From Corylus avellana (taxonomy: Eukaryota; Streptophyta; Magnoliopsida; Fagales; Betulaceae), in the NCBI RefSeq assembly GCF_901000735.1, contig NC_081545.1, positions 3,454,583-3,518,582 of the forward strand: a DNA stretch of 64,000 nucleotides, in the 5' to 3' direction. The notes below the pieces were generated by a model, which was not told where the DNA came from, ran no database searches, and was given only the letters and a program-made list of their open reading frames with translations. Shown piece by piece: positions 11,341 through 22,985 of the stretch (within the stretch, counting starts at the first letter, position 1; each line of letters begins with the position of its first letter). Both the position numbers and the translations under genes were made by a program.

Positions 11341-12875
11341 TAAATGTTTAGAAAATGTATAGGCAGAGACGGAGCTGGGGTGGCCAGTGTAGGCCAAGGC
11401 CTCCCAAATTTGTTAAAAATTTCTTTTAGAAGGTATAATATTACTTCCAGGGGGTTGGCCACTACCCATTACAAGTTTTGGCCCCTACCCATACCCTTTT
11501 CAATCTAAAAGATTTGCCCTAATTGTAGAAGACAAACTAAATTCGTAAGCCCTACCACAAGCAAACCTATTTGCAGTCTAATCGAGAGAGAGATGAAGAA
11601 GGAAGAAGAGATTAACGTTTAGGTTTCTCGATCAATGGCGTGAATGTGTGACATGTGGCTGCTTGTCTGACCAAATTGATAGGGCTTCTTCAGTTACGTA
11701 CCAAGGCAGTGCTGTACAATTGGAAGTTTTTGCTTCTCTGTTTTTTATTTGAATTTCTGCATTTAATTTCCTAAAACGATTTCGTTTCAATCCTAGAATA
11801 TTCTAGAGGAAAGGAACGTGGCTACGCATGGTGACTCGTGGGTTAGTAGCAAAAAATATGTATATATAATGTATGTATTAGTTCTTGGCAAAGACATAAT
11901 AAACATTATTATAAACATATGTTGCATATAGAACATAAATCTGAAATAATTTATGTAATATAAGTGCTGGTTAAAAAGTATCGGTTATCGTATTTACTCA
12001 TGGTTCAAAAAAACTAGAAAAAAATGAAATTATCATTCATCATTAAGTTGAGTACTCTAAGTTAGTGTTTATATAAATTAGAGTAGATAAAATAAAAAAT
12101 AATATAAACCAAATTACTTCAATATATAGTTGATTTAGATCTCAAGATCAAAGAAACTGTGAATGAATTAATTAATAAAATAGAAAATATCGATGAAATG
12201 AATAACCCTAGTAATAACAAAGTCCTATAAGGCTACAACCGACATTTCCACTCGTGAAACTTATTCCTTGATCTTGGTCTTGGTCTTTTCAGCCTATTTT
12301 ATATATGGAGAGAGTAGCTAGCTTGAAACCTTTACTTTAACTTCTTTACTTCAATTCGTTGAGTTAAACCTATGATCAATTAAATTCTTGTAAGAGAACT
12401 AGCATTAGGCTATAATATATATAAAGGTGAAGATAGGAAAAATCGGGAGGGGTTGGCTAAAAGTGATGGAAGGCCTGCCTAAGGTTCAAATTTTTTAGAG
12501 TGCAAATAATTCTTTTAGTTTTATCTAATTCATGTGGGGTGCTTAATTAATTTCCACTGGTCAGAAATTTAGAGTTAATTGTATTAAGAATATGAAATTT
12601 CCACGTCACATAATTCAAGCATATATATATATATATACACGAAACTAAAAATCATAGAACATTTTCTTCAAGTTCACATGCATGCGAACAACTTACAGAC
12701 TTAATTCACAATCTTAAATATTAATAAATTGCGGACAGTTCAACGTAATTCCATTGTCGTTTTGTTCCATTGAATTACCATTTCGACGGCTTTTCAATAT
12801 TGTAGGCCAGGCTTAGCTCCCTACTAGTAGATGCAACAGTAGTTTTGGCAAGTGAAAGCTCACAGATGGAGATGG
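11341..12875. other. Intergenic: MITE debris, ankyrin 3' flank
   Basis: The part 11345-11710 is shared with 41460-41825 and contains a GAGACGGAGCTGGGGTGGCC-type non-autonomous element. From about 11980 to 12875 the sequence is the 3' flank of the ankyrin gene and is homologous to about 47580-48580. I see no coding region. Confidence 0.6.
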
Positions 12876-14874
12876 TTAGATTCGTCTACTTCTGTTTCTA
12901 ATTTCTTTGGACCATCTCCTGACTAGCCAGTAGGCAAAGCGAACGAAGTCCAAGAAAACCATTATTCCTATTATTGTCATCGCCAAGCGTGAAGCATTTA
13001 TGCTCGTAGGTCCAATCAACAAAAATCCGCAAACATAACTTGCAGCCATGCAACGCACAGCAATCCCCAACAATGCTTTGAGTGGAAATCCATCCATAAC
13101 TAAAATAATCACTGCAAGCGATGCGAAAAATCCAATAGTGTTGGGAACCATGAATGAAAGAAATTCTTGTAAATCTTCTGATATATTAGCAGCGACGTGA
13201 TCTTCGCCGTAATAAACGCCATTGGGAGGATCTAGTATGGCTTGGTAGGTTATAGTTGCGATAAGAACAGCCACAACAAGCAAAGCATTTTGAGTTTGTG
13301 ATGGTGACTTTTTCACTTCATTTGCTAACATTTTCCAAACTCTCCAAGGGTTCAGATATGAAATTTCATGTAATAAGAGCTGTCGGAGAGTCTGGGGAGG
13401 CGGTGCCTCCCTCACCGAGATTTGCCTGTGATGAACTTCAGCAGTATCAATGTCTTCAATTTCATACACTCTTAAGGCTCCTGCGCGCAGAAGCAAATCT
13501 CTGAGCATGAAATCAGTGGGTTCACCCACCATTTGTTGTATCACGTCGGACACATCCAAAGCAGTTAAGCCACTCTTGTTGGTCATATTCACACCGACTG
13601 CTTCACGATAGCTACCGTCACCACTAAGTAGCAATTTCACTGTCTGTAACACGTATTAAAGAATATAATGAGGCATGAATTAATTAGTTTCTCATGCATT
13701 CTCTGTAACTAAAGCCTGCAGAAAGGCAAACCATTTGACTAGGAAAACATTTTCAGACATATCCTAGGGGCTAAACAATCTTCTATTGGCATAATTAGAC
13801 GAAGGAATTGAATCACATTGGATCCTACTTTTACCCGCAAATAGTATCGAAGATAAATTGACTTCAACAATTATATGATTCAAATTTGAACAGTTCACAT
13901 CTTCTCCTAATTGTCTTTTCTCCTATATATACTAGATTGTAACTAAACACGTATACTGGTAGAGATATATATTCATCTAACTAACGGTTAATGAAGTCTA
14001 TATAAATAACACTAAACATTAACAGCTTATGAATAAGCTGCCAAACATTTTAATTAATCCGGCAAATAATTCACAAATTTATGTTCCTTTGCTAATGAAG
14101 CTGTTCGAGGTGATGAGGTAGTTTGAGTTGAGTTATCTGAAACTGTTAAAGATCAGAATCTGAAGTTTCTGTCGTTTCCTGATCCTATGCTGTCGGTCCA
14201 TTTGTCTTATTATCTATTTCTACCGTCGTTATTTAAAAGGCGAAAATGTGGAAAAACATCGTGGATATGTTTATTAAAAAGATGGCATTAGTTACCTGAC
14301 TCTGCTTCCTAGCAACTGCAAGGTGTAAGACAGTGTTGCCATCTTCATCCCCAGCACTCATAATTTCAAGCATGTTAAATTGCTTGAGTATGTCAACCAT
14401 GGCTTTGAAGGCCTCCAATTGGTTATACTTCACAGCGTGGTGAAATGCAGTCTCGCCTTTTAGAGTCACGTCACCTATACTGTCAGGACAGAAGTCATGC
14501 AATTCCTTAATGACTTGAACCTGCCCAGTTATAGCAGCACAATGAAGAGAAGTCCTTCCATCCCTGCTCTTAAGACGGGCAAGTTCCCTGTTAAATATCA
14601 GTAGCTCTCTCACTATTTCAACAAACCCTTTTGCGGAGGCTATGTGTATTGCGCTAAAACCATCCTTGTCAAGTCTAGTGGCAAAATCTGGTCTAATTAG
14701 CTTCAGTAGCTCCCTCACAAACTCGGTTTGCCCACTCATGGCTGCAATGTGTAGGATAGTCTCAGGGTACACGGCCAGTGAATCTCTCTCCAGTAAGAGG
14801 GAGTCCGCTCCATGTAATCTTTGCAGTTCCATGGAGTTTCCATTAAGCGCTGCATCCACCAACCTGGAATCCAT
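12876..14874 (-). CDS. Ankyrin-repeat PGG-domain membrane protein, BDA1-like
   Basis: Two exons: 14874-14296 (193 codons, donor GTAACT) and 13643-12876 (255 codons plus stop, acceptor TTACAG), phase 0, giving 448 residues. Residues 1-200 hold about five ankyrin repeats, with motifs such as ETILHIAAMSGQTEFV, DGRTSLHCAAITGQV and DGNTVLHLAVARKQSQ. A linker is followed by a PGG domain with QNALLVVAVLIATITYQAIL at about 311-330, and three further hydrophobic segments at about 357-376, 384-403 and 412-434. This order matches plant BDA1/ACD6/ITN1-like proteins, which sit in membranes and act in defence or stress signalling; the role of this copy is inferred only from the family. The start is the first ATG in frame with the conserved MDxRLVxAALxGN opening. 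No stop or shift was seen, so it is the only intact member of the local cluster. Confidence 0.9.
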
Positions 14875-15210
14875 CCCTCTAATGGAATCAACAGCTTCAA
14901 AAGTAGAAACAAAAAATAATTAAAGCACATGAATGAGGAACAGAATAGATCTCCATATATATATATATATACCTACATGACCTTGACTTTGAAGTCAAGG
15001 GAACAATGTATTGCTTGATCGTGTCTTATGTTTAGCCTATAGGTAAGCTAACACATTTCTGCAAAAAGTTCAAAAAAAAAAGAAAAAAGAAAAAAAAGCG
15101 CTAACACATCCTCTTGACATTTTATTATAATTATGAAGGCGTCGATCAGTTATGTGATGCAGCGTGGTATAATGAAGCTTCTATATAGAGAACCTAAATT
15201 AAAAAAACCC

Positions 15211-15248
<38 letters not shown>

Positions 15249-15860
15249 TGAAATAAAAATGCCACTTGGCAAACATAATACAAAACATCTTTCACGTACG
15301 TTTGAGTTAATTGTTTTTTGTAAAATACAAAATTATAGCCCTCTTCATAAGCCCTACCAAGTTTGTCTCAACGTGACGTTCAAATCAAAAATACAAACCG
15401 CTCTTGCATCATTATGTCTCATGTAATATTACACGATATATACATGCACAGACGCCGTAAGACTTGGGTTACCTACATATATATTATTTTATTTTTGGAA
15501 AAAAAAAATCAAAATTAGTCCATAATTTTTCTTTTTGAAATTTGTCTTTTTAATTTTTTTTTTTAATATATATGGCCTAGTTTTGTTTTCGGTGGAAAAG
15601 TTGGGTTGTGTTTCCGGAGCAGGCATCATAAAAAGTGTGCGTGTTTTTCTCGGTCTAGGCATGCTAAAAGTAAAAGGTATGCTTTTTTTTCTTTGACAAT
15701 TTCTCATAATAATGATAATACTTAAATAAATAAATAAAAATCTGTTCGAAGAGACTTCGATCAAAAAAGCCTCAAAATTGTCAAAATGCAGTTTTAACAA
15801 AAACTTAAATATGAAGATTTTACCAAAAAACATTTTTTTTGACTTAAAAACTTTATTTCT
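14875..15860. other. Ankyrin gene upstream region, conserved block P
   Basis: This is the presumed promoter side of the minus-strand ankyrin gene, with TA microsatellites near 14956-14972 and an AAT tract near 15209-15245. A block at about 15118-15500 (TTATTATAATTATGAAGG, ATGTGATGCAGCGTGGTATA) is repeated at about 18225-18780, 41842-42400 and 62205-62700. Short ORFs in this block are broken differently in each copy, so I treat it as noncoding duplicated flank. Confidence 0.6.
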
Positions 15861-15977
15861 CAAAAGAGTATGTTTGAGATTGTGTGTGATAAATATAGTT
15901 TTTAAGTCAAAAATCTTTTTTTAGCAAAAGCTTAAATTAAGCTTTTGCCAAATACGTTTGGGCTATTTTTAGAGAAT

Positions 15978-16193
15978 GGAAAATGTTAAGGTCACAACTT
16001 AACATAAATTCAACTTATGGCCAACTTCTCTCCTACGTGTCATTTAAATAAAAAAATTGATAGGGAGGATTTTGAGATTCCCAAAATTTGGGAAAAAAAA
16101 ACAATTTGTTTGGTTTAAATTTCAAATTTTTTTTTACACATAGGAGAGAAGTTGGCCATGAGTTGGGTTTGTGTTGTGTCCGTATCAAACCTC
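15978..16193. mobile_element. 216-bp MULE-type MITE, same family as the Pack-MULE
   Basis: The left end is GGAAAATGTTAAGGTCACAA and the right end, reverse-complemented, is GAGGTTTGATACGGACACAA; both continue into CAACTTCTCTCCTA. These are the same two distinct termini found on the 25635-37353 element. The paralogous copy at 42905-42935 lacks it. The target duplication is degraded (TTTTA is shared). Confidence 0.75.
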
Positions 16194-16203
16194 TTTTAAA
16201 TTT

Positions 16204-17790
16204 GGGTAAAGTCCACTTAATCCCCTCAAACTACTACCCCATTGACAATCTACCCCCCAAACTATCAATTTGGACAATTTACCCCCAAACTACCAAAACA
16301 ATAACAATGTACCCCCCAATGCTCACTACAAAAATTATGGTCATTAGCGGCGACTCCAAGTTGCCGCTAATAAGGAAAAAGTTGCCGCTATTCACAAATA
16401 CCGGCGACCCGTGGCTGCTATTTGGTGGTTGGTAGTAAGTGGACGGTGAAGCTAAATACCGGCGACTCTCAAAGTTGCCGCTATTTGTATGTCAATAGCG
16501 GCAACATAGAGTTGCCGCTAATACCTTTTTTTTGGTCGGAAAAAATGGTTCAAAATGGTTCGAAGGTTGCCGCTATTGTATATCATTAGCGGCGACCTAC
16601 AAGTTGCCGCTATTTGTATGTCATTAGCGGCGACATAGAGTTGCCGCTAATGATAAAAGAAAATTGAAAAAATAAAAATAAAAAAAGTCAATAGCGGCAA
16701 TGTCTTGACGATTAGCGGCAACTACTAAAGTCGCCGCTATTTATCCTCTAATAGCGGCAACTGTCAACATTGCCGCTATTAGGCCCTCAATAGCGGCCAC
16801 TTTATGTTGCCGCTATTAGGCCAAGTATTTTTTATTTTCTTTTTGTCTTGACGATTAGCGGCAACTGCTAAAGTTGCCGCTATTGATCCTCTAATAGCGG
16901 CAATGTCTAAAGTTGCCGCTATTAGGCCCTCAATAGCGGCAACTTTATGTTGCCGCTATTAGGCCAAGTATTTTTTTATTTGTTTTTTGTCTTAACGATT
17001 AGCGGCAACTACTAAAGTCGCCGCTATTTATCCTCTAATAGCGGCAACTGTCAACATTGCCGCTATTAGGCCCTCAATAGCGGCCACTTTATGTTGCCGC
17101 TATTAGGCCAAGTATTTTTTATTTTCTTTTTGTCTTGACGATTAGCGGCAACTACTAAAGTTGCCGCTATTGATCCTCTAATAGCGGCAACTTTTAAAGT
17201 TGCCGCTGTTCCGCTCCTAATAGCGGCAATAGATTGTTGCCACTAATTGTGTTTAAATAGCGGCAACTAAAATGGCCGCTATTGAGTGCCTAACAGCGGC
17301 AACTTGCTAATGTTGCCGCTGATGGGTAGTAAATAGCGGCAAGATGAGTCGCCGCTATTAGTGTTGCTGCTAAATATCGTAATTTTTGGTATTTAGCGTC
17401 CGCGATTAGCGGCGACAATAAAGTCGCCGCTAATGGCCTCTCATTAGCGGCAACTTTTAGTAGTTGCCGCTAATAACCCCTCATTAGCGGCAACTTTTGG
17501 GTCGCCGCTAATAATTTGGTTGCTAATGACCAAATTTCTTGTAGTGGCTAGTAAAGTGACGAAATTACACTTACAGAATTTTCAGTAAGACAAAAATACT
17601 CTTAAAAATTTGAAAGAAAATTAAATTTTAGTATTTTTGTTTTTTAGTAAGGGTAATTTCGGCATTTTTAAAAAATTAGGGATACATTGTCATTGTTTTG
17701 GTAGTTTTGGGGGTAAATTGTCGCAATTGATAGTTTAGGGAGTAGATTGTTATTGGGTGGTAATTTAAGGGGGTTAAGTAGACTTTACCC
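16204..17790. mobile_element. GGGTAAAGTCCACTTAA MITE interrupted by CACTA
   Basis: Inverted repeats GGGTAAAGTCCACTTAA and GGGTAAAGTCTACTTAA mark the ends, flanked by TTTAAATTT and TTTAAACTT (8 of 9 bases equal), which suggests a MULE-type duplication. It is split by the CACTA element 16324-17546. The uninterrupted paralogue at 42927-43265 is 339 bp. Confidence 0.8.
16324..17546. mobile_element. 1,223-bp non-autonomous CACTA element
   Basis: It starts CACTACAAAAATTATGGTCA and ends GACCAAATTTCTTGTAGTG. A 3-bp duplication GCT lies at 16321-16323 and 17547-17549, as expected for CACTA/EnSpm. It is filled with subterminal motifs TAGCGGCAAC and GTTGCCGCTA in both orientations and contains four tandem units of about 143 bp starting at 16701, 16844, 16988 and 17131. 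There is no transposase. The paralogous locus (about 43013-43025) reads CGATGCTAGTAAAATG, the precise empty site. Confidence 0.95.
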
Positions 17791-17929
17791 TTTAAACTTT
17801 TTGTACACTTTAAAGCTATTTCAATTTTTTTTTTTTTATCAAACATGTATTTTTTTTTTTTAAACAAATTTTTTGAGTGTTAAACGCACTTTTAGACCTT
17901 TCAAACGCATACACAAACATGCCCTAAAG

Positions 17930-19640
17930 GTCAAGAACATTTTCTTCAGGCTCATCATACATGCATGCTCGTGGGTTTCCTTCACGACCAGTAGATTCAT
18001 GCACAACTAGGGGCGGAAGCATGTAGAGGCTAGGGGAGGGGGGGCGAATGTCCCCCCAAACATTTTGAATATTTTATTAAAATATGTTTTTTTATTATTA
18101 TTATTATAAATTTACTCCCACAAAATTATATTTTTGCCCCCTTCTAAAATTTTCTTTAGGTTTTGTCCCCTGTTTTAGTTTGAAAAAATTGAAGATGCCT
18201 CATTTAATTAGTGACTTTTGGTTCGCAACATTATATTATAATTATGAAGGGCCATAATAATCGATCAGTTATGTGATATCGATGCAGCGTGGTATAATTA
18301 GTTTACAAAGACAAAAGAAATACAAAAGTTACAATTCTTCTCAAAATTAAGAGACAATTATGAAATTGAGGCAAAATAGGAGAAAACTCCTTGAAAAACT
18401 CATAATCTGACTGCAAAGGCCATCTTATTAATTAAGCTTATATAAAACCTAAATTCAAAACCCTAAAAATAATAATAATAAAATGAAATAAAAATACTAT
18501 GTGGCAAACAGATTACGAAACATCTTTCACGTAGTAAACGTACGTTGGAATTAAATTTTTTTCCAAAAATACAAAATTGTAGCCCTCTTCATTAAGCTTC
18601 ACCAAGTTTGTCTCAATCTGATGTCAATCAAAAGATATGATTTTTTTTAACGCGTTTGATAAAAATGGGTAAAACCAATCTTGCATCATGCATGATACAT
18701 GCACAGACCGTAAGGCTTGGGTTAAATACATATATATTATTTTATTTTTGGAAAAAAAAAAATCAAAATTAGTCCACAATTTTTTGCAATTTAAATTTAA
18801 TTCTCAAGTTTCTAATTGGTGTTAATGATCATCCTGTTTGAAATTTGTCCTTTTAAAATTTTTTAATATGGCCTAGTTTTGTTTTCGGTGGAAAAGTTGG
18901 GCAATGTTTTCGGTGTAGGGCATCATATAAAGTGTGTGTTTTTCTCGGTCTAGGCGTGCTAAAAGGTATGTTTTCTTTTCTTTTCTTTTTTTGACAATTT
19001 CCTGATATATATTAAAAACGGATACTTTTTTCTTCAAAAAATCTTTTTAAGTGTTAAACGCATTTTTAAGCCCCTTAAACGCACACCCAAACATGTCCTA
19101 AAAGTCAAGGACCATTTTTTTCAAGTTCATCATACATGCTCGCGGCTTTCCGGCGCTACCGGTAGATGCATATATGCACTACTATTGGCAATTAGGTGAA
19201 AGCACACAAAAGGTTCTATGCATTTAGATTCTTCTATAGTTTATTTTTAGTTTCTTTGCACCATCTGATCTTGACGAGAACACTTTATATAAGGATCGAT
19301 GTTGCACAAATTCAACCATTTGAGCCCTCCAATAAATGTAAGATACCTCAGCATGCATGGAACAACAGCAAAAATAAGATCAAAATACTAGATTTTTCTT
19401 ACAACTCAATTAAAAATGTCATTTTTCTTCAACAACTCAAAATTCCTATTCTCTAAAGCCACCGTCCTCTCCGAACACCCTCTTGGTGCTCTTTATGTTA
19501 AAACAACTTTTAGAGAAAGCCCTTGAACCGCTAGGGCTAGGGCATAGCGGTTCAAGGGCTTGGTGCTAGGGCTTGGTGGTTACGTTAATTAGGACAAAGG
19601 AGATGGAAAACTAGGATAGCTTGGTTTATATATGGTTGAA
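17930..19640. other. Duplicated flank with relic of an ankyrin 3' end
   Basis: This contains an AGGGGCGGAAGC-type non-autonomous element (about 18009-18170), a second copy of block P (18225-18780) and DNA shared with 62205-63720. Around 19100-19300, sequence resembling the 3' end and downstream region of the ankyrin gene (TCTATAG..TTTCTTTGCACCATCTGATC) remains without an ORF. No gene is supported. Confidence 0.5.
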
Positions 19641-20256
19641 GTAGATCAACGAGCCTCGTCCGCAGGCTGTCCGGACGGTCCTCAACCCGAGAGCCTTGTC
19701 TGAAGTCCTCGTTCGAAGACCATTCTGACGCCTATTATTTACTGTTTTTATGAGTTATGTGAATTACCGTCCAGACGGCGTTATGTTCCGTCTAGACGGA
19801 TATCGTAGCTTCTTTATGTTTTAGGTTTTAGGGTGCCGTAGAGTTTGGTTTCACATTTTATGTACATGGCCGTCGAGACGACCTTAAGTGCCGTCCAGAT
19901 GCGCTCCGTAGAATGGCAATCCAAGTTAGTTTCATATTATATTCAGGGTTAGGATTTGGGGACCTATAAATACATGCTTATAGCCTCCAGAAACGTAGTG
20001 CTTGATTATATATGATTGAGTTTTGTTCAATACGATTACTCAGAGTTCAGTTTCGTCATGATGTTTCTTCAAAACCTAGAGAGTATCTAGTTTTTAGAGA
20101 ACATTTCCTAGATCCATTGATAGTCTCAAGATCTAGAAATACATATATGTTCATTACTGTTGTTATTCGCTGCAGTCCACTAAGTCACGTTGCATCAGTT
20201 GGTCTCAAAGCCAAAGCTATTTTCCATTACAGGGGAGGGGCAACCATTGTGCAAAC
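19640..20256 (+). mobile_element. Probable LTR of a decayed LTR retrotransposon
   Basis: This region contains CCTATAAATACATGC (TATA-like, about 19961) and CCGTCC(G/A)GACGG motifs. It leads into GCATCAGTTGGTCTCAAAGCC near 20188-20210, which resembles the TGGTATCAGAGCC primer-binding site. The first part is repeated at about 63690-63999. The exact LTR boundaries and a partner LTR were not found. Confidence 0.45.
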
Positions 20257-20985
20257 ATGAACAAAGTGAACGAGCGCACGGAGGCGGCACGTAAGGAGCA
20301 ACCAGCGATTCGTTTACGACACATGGATGAGAGGTTTGGTGGTGTAGCCATGCAGAAGAGGGAGCGTGAGCGTACCCAACATGGGGTCCTTACTGATCAC
20401 TTGGCCGACATGGATGGTCCAAACATTCGTCGTCGTCAACCAAGACCATGGTACGCAGGGGCGGAAGACAAATTTATTGTTGAAAGTGAGCCTGTCAATC
20501 CTTTTGCGGGGCGCGGAGTGCGGAGGAAATTTTCTATGATACAAGCTCATGCTATTTCACGGGAAGCAAGTGTCAAGCTCGGCACCCCCGGCTTCCAAGG
20601 TTGCTTGCAAACCAAAGAAACCCCGGTTAAAGAAAAGAGAGAAAAGTCCGACAAAAAGAAGGTGCCTAGGCGCGGTAGAGAGGCCGAATCAATCGGAGAA
20701 ATTTTTGGCAACGCATGGAGGATCAGATGGAGACCCTATGGGAACAACTAAAGACCCTCACGACCCAATTTGGCAACATGGGTGGTCCTAACGTTTATCA
20801 CCGTCAACCAACACCACATTTTGTGGATGAGGATGACGTGGTTGTCGTTAGTTGGGAGAGCGATCTCAGCGAGATCCCGGGCGGGTCCCGGGGAGATCCC
20901 GATTGGGTCCCGGTCAAGTTCTGGACGGGTCCTGGGCAAGTCCCGAGCGGGTCTTGGCATGGTCCGCCAATTCTAGAATGAGATG
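20257..20985 (+). pseudogene. LTR-retrotransposon gag-like fragment
   Basis: An ORF opens at ATG 20257, just after the primer-binding-site-like sequence, and runs 164 codons to 20751; it is rich in charged residues. A phrase DMDGPNIRRRQPRPW near 20410-20450 recurs as NMGGPNVYHRQPTPHF in another frame near 20776-20820, so part of the region is internally duplicated and shifted. From about 20870 to 20960 there is a GGGTCCCGG-type tandem repeat. It resembles the start of a gypsy-type Gag, but no protease or polymerase follows. The family assignment is tentative. Confidence 0.45.
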
Positions 20986-20992
20986 CTCAAAG

Positions 20993-21350
20993 TCGGAAAA
21001 TAGTTTACGGTTTTGAAAACCGTAAACCATTTTTCTAAAATTAAAGAAGAATTTTCGGTCAAAGGGAAAATATTTTCTGTTGACTATTATTTTACGTCGC
21101 GCCAAACACCCGTAAATACGTAAAACATTTTCCGTAAATTATTTTACAGCGAAACAAACATAGCCTTTTAATCAGAATTTTCACATTGAGTTTCACCTAT
21201 GACCAAATTCACCTTATATGACCAAATTGAGAAATAGCTTTGACTATAAACTATAAAGGTGAAAATAGGAAGCAATATTATTAGAATTACATGCCACAGT
21301 TTAGAGTTTCTTCAAGTTCCAATACTCCCAAAAAGCTAACAACCTTAATT
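20993..21350. other. Short inverted-repeat element and spacer
   Basis: About 20993-21168 carries GGAAAATAGTTTACGG and related CCGTAAA(T/C)-containing inverted motifs, consistent with a small non-autonomous DNA element; its ends were not resolved. The rest is ankyrin 3' flank. Noncoding. Confidence 0.4.
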
Positions 21351-21374
21351 CATGCATGCTCATGGCTTTTCCGA

Positions 21375-21611
21375 CAAGTAGATATGCAACACTAGACTAC
21401 TATATTTGGCAAGGAAAACCACTAAAAAAGGTTGTTCTCTGTCATTAGATTTTCTGTTTCTAATTTCATTGGACCATCTCTTGACTAACCAGAAGCCGAA
21501 GCGAGCTATGTCGATGAAGACCATTGTTCCTATTATTGTCAGCGCCAATCGTGAACCATTTATATCAGTAGGTCCAATCAACAAAATCCCGCAAAGATAA
21601 CTTGCAGCCAA
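21375..21611 (-). pseudogene. Ankyrin/PGG gene fragment: 3' end of exon 2
   Basis: The minus strand encodes LCGILLIGPTDINGSRLALT and VFIDIARFGFWLVKRWSNEI, matching residues about 397-441 of the intact ankyrin protein. Homology stops at 21611 (ACTTGCAGCCA), where unrelated sequence begins. The rest of exon 2 is missing. Confidence 0.85.
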
Positions 21612-22425
21612 TAAGTTCGATCACGTGAAATTATGAGTTTAGTAATTGGTGTGATTAATGTGACTTTTTATTTTTCTCTTGCTTTATCTCTAAGGTCTTA
21701 CGCCTTGATTAGTTAGCATAATAGGTATTCCGTTAAGAAAATAAATAACTATTATTAAGAATAGACGAAAGTGGAATAGAATAGTTATTCATATTACTTA
21801 TTTTGGCAACAACATATATATTTTAATAGGAGTTGAACCAAAATTACCTAAAACTCCACATTTCTCTTTTAAAATAAAAAAAATAATAAATAAATAAATA
21901 AAATTGGAAAACCCTTGAGTTGCAGGGGCTGGTCGGCCACCCGCTGCAGGGGGTGGTCGCACCACCCCTGGAGCACCTTGGGGTGGACCCGCGAGGCTCA
22001 TCGAGGGTGGCCTGGCCACTCCCTAAACATCATTGGGGGTGGCCCATATTTTAACATGGAATGTCGAGAACAATTAGGGCCAGTTGGATATACGGAATAA
22101 ACCTCTAGAATAGAATGGCTATTCCTATGAAATAGCCATTCTTTTGTTTAGTAAGAGTCTATTCCTAAAAATAGTTATTCTCATGAGAATCACTAATCCC
22201 TTACACACAAGTGAAAGGAAACCGAATCCGAAACTCAAAACTGAAGCAAGATAATTATCTAAATTATGGTTTTCAATTCCGTTGTAATATTATAAATAAG
22301 GGTTAAATACATAGCTGGACCAGTACTTTTGGTATTTAGGAAATTAGTAAGTGGACTTTCTAATTAGGGCTGTATCATAGCCGAGTATTGAATGTTTAAG
22401 TTTCTAATTAGGGCTGTATTCGACA
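21612..22425. other. Spacer with GC-rich repeat elements
   Basis: This replaces the middle of the broken ankyrin copy. It contains GGAATAG/CTATTCC inverted motifs at about 21775 and 22100-22190, a GC-rich GGGTGGCC-type core near 21925-22040, and near 22302 the start of a GGGTTAAATAC element. No gene is supported. Confidence 0.45.
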
Positions 22426-22427
22426 AA

Positions 22428-22673
22428 CCCATTTCCGGAGGCTGTGTGTAATGCGCTAAACCCGTCCTTGTCAAGTATGGTGGCAAAACCTGGTTTAAGC
22501 TTCAGTAGCTCCCTAACAAACTCTGTTTGCCCACGCATGGCTGCAATGTGTAGGGCAGTTTCAGGGTACACGGCTAACAAATTTCTATCCAGTAAGAGGG
22601 AGTCCTCTTGAAGTAATCTTTATAGCTCAATGACATTTCCATTAAGCGCTGCCTCCACGAACCTGGGATCCAT
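22428..22673 (-). pseudogene. Ankyrin gene fragment: N-terminal part of exon 1
   Basis: From ATG at 22673 the minus strand gives MDPRFVEAALNGNVIEL and then a stop (22622-22620). It continues in frame with RLLQEDSLLLDRNLLAVYPE and an ankyrin repeat, matching the first about 80 residues of the intact gene. It then ends in unrelated sequence. Together with 21375-21611 it is one decayed ankyrin copy. Confidence 0.85.
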
Positions 22674-22729
22674 TTTTTTGATGGAAACAAGAAGCTCGAA
22701 AATAAGCTCATTCAGAAATAGCAACATTG

Positions 22730-22985
22730 CCATCTCATGAGTCAGTTCTGTCAGCAACACTAGAAGCATCAATGGAAGCTCAGTCAGTCTGGATGTTGGA
22801 ATTTCAGTCGGTTTAGTCCGCAACATCAGCAGGATCATTGGAAACTCAGTCAGTTCAGTCAGCATCATTGGTAGCTCAGTCAGTTCAGATGTTGGATGTT
22901 CAGTCAGTTTACTCAGCACGATCAGCAGCATTACTGGAAGCTCAGTCAGCAATAACGTCTTCAGTTCCACATCTGCAATATCCAC
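22730..22985 (-). repeat. Degenerate CAGTCAGTT tandem repeat
   Basis: Repeats built on AGCTCAGTCAGTTCAG and GCATCATTGG run for about 250 bases directly upstream of the ankyrin start at 22673, and are open in the same frame. The conceptual product is a leucine- and threonine-rich repeat (TELPMMLTELTEFPM). Other ankyrin copies lack it, so it is probably a local minisatellite rather than part of a gene. Confidence 0.6.

Larger units (their letters stand above)
15866..17926. mobile_element. Outer MITE of a nested stack
   Basis: The left end is near AGAGTATGTTTGAGATTGTG (about 15866). The right end, reverse-complemented, reads TTTAGGGCATGTTTGTGTAT (about 17926). Two other elements, 15978-16193 and 16204-17790, have inserted into it. 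A paralogous copy begins at about 42817 and runs to about 43395. Similar ends lie near 63000-63245. Confidence 0.6.

Noticed and set aside
13298..13504. Plus-strand ORF in the ankyrin gene (also at 60513-60719)
   Set aside because: Antisense shadow of ankyrin exon 2; conserved only because the coding strand is conserved.
16324..17546. Regular repeats that could suggest a CRISPR-like or satellite array
   Set aside because: The units are inverted transposase-binding-type motifs inside a CACTA element with defined TIRs and target duplication.
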